Source: Aspidiotus rigidus
Lineage: Eukaryota > Arthropoda > Insecta > Hemiptera > Diaspididae
Assembly (NCBI GenBank): GCA_035079385.1
Contig: JAVHKY010000008.1
Span: 5,316,001-5,380,000 of the forward strand
Direction of reading: 5' to 3'
DNA: 64,000 nucleotides
How positions within the stretch are numbered: position 1 is the first letter of the stretch; each line of letters begins with the position of its first letter. The translations under genes and the position numbers were made by a program. The notes under the pieces are model-generated. The model ran no database searches, had not been told where the DNA came from, and saw only the letters and a program-made list of their open reading frames with translations. This document shows, one piece after another, positions 55,586-64,000 of this stretch.

Positions 55586-58500
55586 TTTTAAACAGCGACA
55601 GAAGAACCTGTGATTGTTATGATTCTTTCGAGAGTTTTGTTCATCTTCTCTCTCTAAACAGCCTTCTCACCCTTCCGATTCCGAGATTTGCGTCCACACA
55701 ATCATGACCTAGGTACCTAAAGAAAATGTCGATCCTTTCTGCCATCGGACTTAATCTAGCATACAATCCACGAGGAACTAAGCTACACAAACGTATAGAT
55801 TGGAAAATACTAGAGAAAGGAAGGCGGAGCTTAGGAAGAAGCTAAAGACATCAAGCCAGTAGGAGACCGTGTTTGGTATACCCGACTATGTAGGCTACAA
55901 ACAAGCTGCATTACTGAGCAATCTGTCTCACTTATCTCTGAACAAAGACAGCTCACAGGCTGCTCTTCAAAACATACTCAAATAAGGCGACTGTAACGAC
56001 GACTAAATTGGGGCAGTCTTTCATTCACTTCTGGCGAAATCCCCAACTCATGACAAAGGAGCCATAGCTGAAGAGAGAGAGAAAAAAAGCCGAAGATACA
56101 CCCACCCAACAAGCAAAATGCACGAGGAAACGTTCTTATCAAGATTTCTAGTCCTAGAGGTCAGTATCGTAGACCTGAAGCCAACCTAGGTCTATTTTAG
56201 CTTCGGGCTACTGAGAACGTACAAAGATCTGTATGAAATGAGTCCACAGAGTAGACAATAACAACAAATGTATGCTTTGTCCCAATTAACTATATGCGCA
56301 GACAACTTCAACAACAAAGTGGACACTTCATCGAACAGCATTTCACCAACTCCGCGTTGCTACAAAGCGATCTGAAGTACGAGGAAGTCACGGCCAAGGT
56401 ATCGTACGCTGTCAAAATACGAAGCTATGGGACACAAGCGGCTACGCCCGATTCTGGTAGTGTGTTATACGCAATTTCAAGTACCACGGAAGTAGAATTT
56501 GCACGAGTATAACATGAAATGCATCATTTCTGAAATATTGCGACAAAACCATAATATTATGATTTATAAATTTCCTTCTACATATTTGACACTTTATAAA
56601 GCCGAGGCCAAATATTGCATTCAACTTGCTTTCTTAAAATTTGCCTAAAATAAACGCATTGTTACTTCAAGAAAGCCCAAGATGCCTCTATACATATGTT
56701 TCAGCGATCAACAAGGTTCAAAGTTTTCCCACCTCCTAAAGGAACTGAAGCTTGAAACTCCAGCTCGAAGATACCTGACTGCCTACTAGTCAAGAAAACG
56801 TTGAAGTACTTCACAACTGTCAGCACAAGCCTTCTTTCAGGCCGTTCAACTAGTGTACAGTCATGTTCATTGTCTCAAAATCTGAGACCGCATGCACTTC
56901 AGGAAGGGAAAATAGGTGGGAAAATTAAGCACCTTCTCGAAATTGTCATAATTTTGGAGAAATTACACACGTTAGATGCTTATCAATGACTGTGACCGTC
57001 AAACCTCGATTTTTTCCCTGTCGCGATTAACTAAGTAATTGTCAATAAAAAAGGTATTTACACGCGCAGCATTTATGCAATAATTATAAAATTTTGCTTC
57101 GTAATAATTGTTTTCATGTAAAAATCATCGCAATTAAATCAAATATCACCTGCATAATATCAGGTATCTGTCTTCATGCGTACATCTTACAAATGAAATA
57201 AAACCTGTTTCTCATTGTAAGGGTAACTCGAGAGTGATATTTTCTTTCACTCGCTCGCTCACTTATAACTATTCACACGAATGTGGCTCTGTATCTCGCT
57301 GGCTCTCTGGCAAAGTTCTAAAGTACAACATGATTAGTGAACGTTGATAAATCGGCACGCCATCACACATGCGTCTCTTCAGCTTATAAGTACAAACGTA
57401 TTGTTCTGAATATTACTCTCTGTACGCAAGAATATTATTGACTTCCCAAACAGAAAGTTAATCGTCTGCTTTCTAAAGTATTGGCTAACCCATACAGTCG
57501 CGCTGTGTGTCTCGCATTCAGCTACCCGTTACCGCGCCTCGTAAACAATTTTTAGGTAGACGGGACATTTTCGCGTTCCGATGTCGATATCGTCCTCTCA
57601 ATCGCGTATATAGTAAACCTGTACCGTGGTCTTCGTCGAAAGCCCATTAACACCGAGACGATTCGAACAAATTGCTTACAGGTAGTAGGTATCGGCCGTG
57701 AACGATGAAATAAATATAAGCCTACCATAAATATCTTCTGCATGAGATAAGCCACACACTGTCAGTTATACACGGGTGTTGAGAAGCTTTCATACGCGCC
57801 GATTATGGGAAAGGATCGAATTCTTCTGTCTTGAAACTATCGTATCGGAACGACAATTTTCATAATTGTTTAGAACTCGAAAATATTGTCGGGGAATCTG
57901 ACGTGGTTGGCGGGTGATCCTGGGATTCGGGGGTCGACAGAAGTCACCTATTTTTATATAGGGCGGAATGATTGTCGTTAGTTCCCATAGTTAGATTCTC
58001 TAACAACTCTACGGGAACAATGATATGCGAGATTCAAATCTGCCTCCAAAGATATCCTTGTTTGGACTTTGTTTCTTTTGTACAGTCTAATAATTAGACG
58101 AATGAATTTATGTTGATTCAAGGGAGCAAGGATTTCTACATAAAAATGAGATGTATATTGGAGTGCTGGTTGAGATTTCTCGAGGAAATCACCAAAATCA
58201 AGAATTTGTCATTCAGTATGTAAATCATTTTCTCCCTTCCACTTGACATTGGGAAAATTCCAAATTGCCGCCTTTGATTAGACAGTGGCTATCTCATAAC
58301 CTGGATGAAAAAGTTCTTAGTATGCCCTCGTGTCTTCTTAAAATTATGAAAAAAGTGCCGAGCACTAAAATCTCCTCCAGAAGTTTCCATGGGTTGGCGG
58401 TAAAATGGATTTATCCAGATAATGCTCTCAAAATTTTACCCGATCGACTTATTCCTATGTCCTAGAAACCTAGGAGATTAAAAAATGTGCGTTCGGTACG

Positions 58501-61280
58501 GAAAACTCGCAGATTTTTTCCTTCAAGTTGTTTCAAGGCGAGCCCCTAACCATAGACAGATTTTATGATTTCGATCATTATCGACTGATATTAATTTTAT
58601 TTTTGACAATCGATTCTGCATCCTTGATCAATTTCAGTATAAATTGAAAGTCGAAATTTTCTCCATTCCTACTCATAATACATACAGAGCTCGATGATAG
58701 GAATTTTCCCGAGTCCACTGCCTCTTATAACGTAGAAGATATGAATTTTTCCAGGTCAGAGGCCTCGCTCTCCTCAGATAGCAGACGGCGGACTTTTTCC
58801 CAAATAATTAACCGTGGTGCACAGATTTCCGATTGGAAAGAATGAGAGGTAGACCAAAGGAAGTCTCGACGTCCTCTTAATATAAGTGGGGGCAGATCAT
58901 ATAGAAATTTTATCTGTATTCATTCTGTTCAATCAGTTTCCTTCGAGCAATAGCGTATCCAGATTACAAGCAAGGGAGAGGGTTAGTGTCATTTTTCCTC
59001 AAGACAGGGACTCTACTCTCTAATTCGTCCCCAGGCTATACGTCGCTGTACATTTCTTTTCATCCCTCATTTTGGCTAGAGTATCTTCAAAGTTTTTAAA
59101 AATTATTGCGATCTTGATTTTAATTTTTTTGTGGAAGTGTGCAGCTGTTCACCTTTGGCAACGACGTCGTCTTCTCTCCGTAAAGACCTACGCCACCATC
59201 ATTATCATAACTGTCATTATTATTATTGTATCAAAGAAAAGGAAACAGATGTTCTGAGAAGTGAACGAGTTGAGTTTATGACGATCAAAACAACACACAT
59301 TTACAATTAATACACGAAAAACATTGTTAATCTTTTGGCAAACACTCATTCGAAGAGGAAGGAAGGTTTTCTTTGAAAAATTTACGTAATGGTGTACGTT
59401 TCCCTTATACTCGAGATATTATTGTAGTTACAATAATGTTTATCAGAATACGACTTTCCTTCCAAAATAATCGAACGTACATACGGGTACATTGAATTTT
59501 CTAGATCTCTCTACTGCTGATACGCACGCGTACAGTACAAATGAGTACTTTACAAACATTTGGTAAAGAAAGATACATTCATGAAAAGAGATTGACATGA
59601 AAAGAAAAAAAAAATTAAATTACGACCGAGGAAGACTCCAATATCTTCAATTCGTTTTCTAAGGCAGTGCATCTAAGCTGAATGGTAAGAACTATACTCA
59701 TTGATTTATTGCATCACTATAAATTTAAATTGTCAAGTTCATTGCGCGGAGACACGTCTTAAAATAATGGTCGGGAAGAGAAACATCAAAATAGAGGTAA
59801 TATGGATGAAGACACAAATAAATCATACATATCTGTTAGTCTATAGTATTACTAGTGTTCATCAACAGGCAGTCTAAGGCCAGAAAAAGCTACTTATATT
59901 CAGCATAATCAACACCATTTAAAAAAAGGGACAAGTGAACACTAGGCCTACTTCAACCAATGTCGGCAATCTATTGTAAAAAACAACATGCTCATTAGCA
60001 TTGTTCATTTCCAAGTCACACTTCAGGCTTGATGATGCTTCATTTACAATATTTTCATTCCAGTGTTCCCTTTTACACGGTCCAAATTATTTCTACGGCA
60101 GGGCCAAAAGTAACAAAGATATAGCACAATATTATTGTAAAAAGTTGAAACAACTCAGCTGTGTTGACTTACAAGCACTAACATTCGGCCACTAAAAAAT
60201 TAGCGCGAGAAAATAAAAGGAAAAACAATTGTATACTGAATATTTTTGTAATAGGAGGCGGAAAATAAAACTCTTCCATGTGACGATCGAAATGTTCACC
60301 GATCGTCCATCAGTTGTCCACACGATAAATCCGGTAATTCTTCCATAACATGACCCCTCAAAGAAAAAGATTTGTCTTTAAGAATTTTCGACAAAATAAA
60401 AATGTAGATACAAAGTCTATTTCCAAGTAAATTTTTTAGTAAAATGGTTTGCCATGTATTGAACAAGTACAAAATCGCAAATTCATTGGATCGAGCTTAA
60501 AAGCTGATGACTTCTTGAAACATGATTGAAAAAGTATATGACTTTCGAGTGGGTAAAATTAGAAACAGAAGCGACGTTTCTTTGACCTATAGATGACGTC
60601 CTTCAAAAATCTTTCACAGTAGAATACATCTACAATGCCATCCTTTATATATTTATAAAAACTAATCACGCTTCTTATGTCTTGTTATACAGAGCACGTC
60701 CTTCTTACATAAAGCCTAACAATATTTCACGATAGAATCGATACACAATTAATGGCATCCCTATTCGTCATCATCTCTCGCTAAAAATAACGGGATTTCC
60801 ATTTCACTCCTGTCCAAAACTCTCATGCACCGCAGGAATAATTCAAACCACGTTATAGGTACGCTAACAAACGTGGCGTGTAAGAGTGCGAAAATCAAGG
60901 AAGTTGGGCAATACATAAGGACGAATTTCAATCTTCACAAGAAAACTACCAGCAAACAGTTTTCCTAACAATAAGGGATCGATAAGACCCTACAATTTAC
61001 TGACGTTCAATACAAATCCTTCAAAAATTCTGACCATTCAAGACCAGGACGGGCACCCAAAAAGCAAACAAGGAAATATCAATATGGTGGATTCTTATCA
61101 ATAATTGCCGTAAAAAAAAAAAAATTCTACGAAAAATTGAAAAGGCGTATGCAAGAAAATGAGTGACAAAAACGATTTTCGAGGGAGGAACAGGTGAACA
61201 TTTTCAAGGTGCAAATATCCCCTTTTTAGGGCTACATTTGGGAGTGAGCTTGAATAAATGCATCAAAAAGGTCCGACCAC
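55586..61280. other. No recognisable gene
   Basis: Nearly 6 kb with short frames only. Repeat-family words at 58.65-58.76 kb (AATTTTTCCAGGTC, GAGCTCGATGATAGG). A 61-codon frame at 59072-59257 is hydrophobic but shows no other support. Moderate CpG at 57.3-57.7 kb. No RNA gene seen. Confidence 0.5.
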
Positions 61281-61289
61281 CCCAATATT

Positions 61290-62430
61290 TTCCACAAAAT
61301 CAAATAATTCATCACTCCATTTTCTCCGACCTCCAGGACGCGTTTCCCCGTGTCAGACGTCACTGCATTTCCTTCAGATTATATGACATTGAGCTTCAAG
61401 AAAATTCCCACCCACGCCTCCAATCCTTTCTCCATGACAGGTTTTCACTCTTCCCACCAACCCATCCAAAACGGTATTTCCAAGAGAGAAATATGGAACG
61501 TTTTTCTCATCCTAATATAGTATCGAAGGCCTGATGAGAAATGACTACTCTCCCGACTAACCTCTAACTCCCAACGAGCAGCAAGACTACTCTGATCTAC
61601 CATTGACCAAACCTCCAAATGGTCATGAAATCGCGGATTCAGATTTTCAGACGAGAAAACAGACAAAAGATGCTCACATCCTACGGTCCCTCCGTCCCTG
61701 CGTCTTCAGAATTTCCCATTCAATCCTCTGCCAAGTTTCTTGGTCCAACCTTTGACTCTAAAATCTCCTGGATCCCCACATCAAAATCTCGAGAGCATGC
61801 CTATCACATCCTCAGGAGAGACTTCTCTCTCACATTCATCGCCAAACTCACCGCTATTTTCACCTACCCCTCTTCTCATCCGCTTCTCTCAACCCCGCAA
61901 ATTTCTTATATCACTTCATTCTTCCACTAGCTATTCGGAGCCCTCATTCTGCCCACCTTGTCCTCCTACGAATTCTCATTTTCAAAAAATTGTCAAGTTC
62001 TTCCTCATCCCTCTCCTCTTTTGTATAGATGCCGGGATACATCGACGCACTAGACCTTGCCGCAAAGTAGTCACTGCCTTCACCTTCCCTAACTGATTCC
62101 TCTCCCTCAAGTGATCTCAAATCCTATTACTGCTCCCTCATTATTTCCTCTTTGCCTGATTTCTGGTACTCCTTATCCTCTAATAAACGCCGATCTATTG
62201 AAAGATCTCCGATTATTTTGTCTACTTCAATCCGCCTTTTCCGACGAGAAGAAGTCAGCCTAACCCGTCTCATTTCGCTCACTGTTCTTTTCTTACTCCT
62301 CTCACCTTCTTTATCCCCGCACTGCAGGGCTGACGGTCTATCCGTTCAACTTTTCTCTCTTACCTAGCTTTCGAAAAAATCTGCTTCCTCATTCTGGCTC
62401 TCCCTGCATCAAAAACTCCCGGTTGAAGAA
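61290..62430 (+). pseudogene. Decayed non-LTR retrotransposon (RT to C-terminus)
   Basis: Recognisable pieces in the order expected for a Jockey/CR1-type element, spread over several frames: FSDLQDAFPRVRRHCISFRL and LQSFLHDRFSLF (about 61320-61450; RT motif A region, whose usual first Asp-Leu-x-x-AFD core reads DLQDAF), QRAARLL, KWS and NRGFRFSDEKT (about 61575-61665), KFLGPTFDSKISW (about 61733-61770; thumb) and RREEVSLTRL followed by PHCRADGLSVQLF (about 62243-62355; the region after RNase H where the family has TRLRIGHT and a Cys/His cluster). The FADD box is not readable. No tail or target duplication was found. Long dead and distinct from the copy at 40577. Confidence 0.75.
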
Positions 62431-64000
62431 TCATGAAAAAATCATTAGCACGATGCACTGCCTTAGATTCAACTATTTTTACAACACCATTTAATTCTTA
62501 TCCATCCTCGATGTCTTCATCTGTCCACTCAAAACCCTTAACTCCAAGTCTAGTTGCAAGGCTCGTTTATTTAATAGAAAAAAAAAATTGGAAATCGTGG
62601 AAAACCCCTTAAATGTAGAGAGGGTAGGAGATTCTGCAGTCAAGAGTGGAGGATAGAAAATAAATTTCTGGGACCTATTTAAAACACGGTCAAAAACAAT
62701 CTTCTCCATTATGAAGATCGATTTTCCTCTCTTCGCCCGGCCGTTTTCGCAGTATGTCATATATGAATTGCAAAAATATAATCGCGAAATCTGGAGGAAA
62801 AAATTTTCAAGAACGTCAAAACAAAAAATAATTGAAGTTCCAATCGAAAAAATATTCAATTTTAAGGGTGACGAAATCGAAATTTTAACTAGTTTCCAGT
62901 AGACATTGGGTCACAAGAATTGAGGTTATTCATCACAATAGTATCTCGTATGATTTGTCTGTTTCCGAGTAGCAATTATTGAGCACGTGAGAGAAAATTT
63001 TTGCTAAAACGATGATAGTACGTAATTAAAACAAGTCAATTCCGGTTCGAAGCATAACACACCGGTAAAGAGCGAAAAAGAACGTCTCGCGTGGTTTTAT
63101 AATGCCGTGTTTTTTCGATCTGATCAGATTAGCCGCGCGAGTTCCGGCATTTGCTATGTATTATGATTCACCGAAGATGTATAATTTCGAAAGTAAATCG
63201 ATAATACTTGATGTACTCGTGTACTTTTTAAAGAATATTTCCTGGTCCAATTTCTCAAGTAACAGCATCTTCTCATGTCGAATCTGTGTCGTAATAATTT
63301 ACTGGAAAAAATATCAATCTGAATGCTCGAATATATGCATCCTATAACTTGAACAGATTTCAGAGGGAATAGACATCTTGACGATGGGGGATAAGAGCAT
63401 TCATCTCAAGAATATACAATACTTAAACGCCTACACATTAGTCCCGGTCTTCAATCGAAATGAGCAAATTAAACCGAAGGGACTGGAAAAGATCGCGAAA
63501 ACCATAATGATCAAGAATAGTTCCCAAAGTTTTGGACGTTAGATACTCAGTCGTTTACTTATTGCTTCGATATAACTGAAATGCAAGAAAGTACCGTTAA
63601 CAATAATTCAAATGTCTTCCTCTTTTGTTTTTGTCCCATCGCGATCCTTGAAAGAGAGGATCATAAAATCTCTAAGTTGGAGCAATCTGTGAAGTTCAAT
63701 TCACGTGTTGTCGATACTAGCGCCTAATCGTCTGTAATTTGAGTCAAACCCGGCGCGAGGTTTTTGGCGCTACGTACACGCACGACCTATTTTTTTCCTC
63801 CTTTTCCCAAAGATGAAAAGCCCAATAATTTTCAACAGTACTTTTCACAATATTTTCAATCGTAAAATTGACGCCCCTTGAACTTGGAGCTACAAGCAGC
63901 GGCTTGCATTGCTTGTTCCCAGCGCCGGACATTTTGACGATATACCTTCCTTTCATTGAAACAAAGCGAATTTTACGTAAAGAAGGAAAAAATATAGACT
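62431..64000. other. No recognisable gene, 3' end of window
   Basis: AT-rich, with short frames up to 122 codons and no domain or repeat recognised. Confidence 0.5.

Noticed and set aside
59072..59257. Hydrophobic 61-codon frame resembling a small membrane protein
   Set aside because: AT-rich DNA readily gives Ile/Leu/Val-rich frames; no start context, conservation or neighbours support it.
1..64000. CRISPR arrays, bacterial operons, ribosome binding sites
   Set aside because: The sequence is eukaryotic in character; the tandem arrays present are diverged minisatellites without spacer structure.

Overview
This is a eukaryotic, almost certainly arthropod, genomic window made mostly of transposable-element remains and AT-rich non-coding DNA. 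I see no host protein-coding gene, tRNA, rRNA or CRISPR array that I can support. An insect, possibly hymenopteran, is suggested by frequent CpG in AT-rich DNA, AGGTTAGGTT-type motifs, Penelope-like elements (PLEs), and hAT, pogo and Jockey-type elements. That taxonomic guess is inference only. Host exons, if any, must be short or fall where I could not recognise them.

Layout. 1-8 kb: dispersed repeats, a degenerate minus-strand PLE (2.05-3.6 kb), a cluster of a TGACGTCA-rich repeat family (3.64-4.17 kb) and the integrase zinc finger of a dead Gypsy-type LTR element (7.26-7.42 kb). 8-19 kb: an AAGAG microsatellite, a near-perfect 83-nt hairpin (11.7 kb), a small PLE fragment (12.8-13.1 kb) and a CpG-dense stretch (16.8-18.7 kb) that might be regulatory or a 5' exon. 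19.3-23.1 kb: two minus-strand PLE copies of one family, one young and one old. 26.6-28.9 kb: two 21-bp tandem arrays around a foldback element, a MITE and a second hairpin. 31.9-34.4 kb: the best element in the window, a full-size PLE with a 12-bp target-site duplication, a perfect 35-bp inverted repeat, reverse transcriptase (RT) and GIY-YIG domains, a CCAAT-box array and a minimal hammerhead ribozyme motif. 40.6-44.6 kb: a 5'-truncated Jockey-like retrotransposon with its target duplication, then a 2.9-kb TA-flanked element carrying many TCTGT-type subterminal motifs. 48.5-52.2 kb: a pogo/Tigger-type MITE, a hAT-type MITE and hAT remains with a transposase C-terminus. 53.9-55.6 kb: another PLE relic, a hairpin and a hAT-type MITE. 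61.3-62.4 kb: a decayed non-LTR retrotransposon. The rest is featureless to my reading.

The most rewarding part is the PLE set. Three related copies (19.3, 22.5 and 31.9 kb) share a 3' region in which CCAAT boxes precede a hammerhead-like motif and a long inverted terminal repeat. The motif looks intact only in the full-size copy; the other two carry changes at a core base or at the expected cleavage base. A second, divergent PLE lineage is represented by the relics at 2.05, 12.8 and 53.9 kb. The system itself (minimal hammerheads in PLE terminal repeats) is established knowledge; the details of this family may be new.
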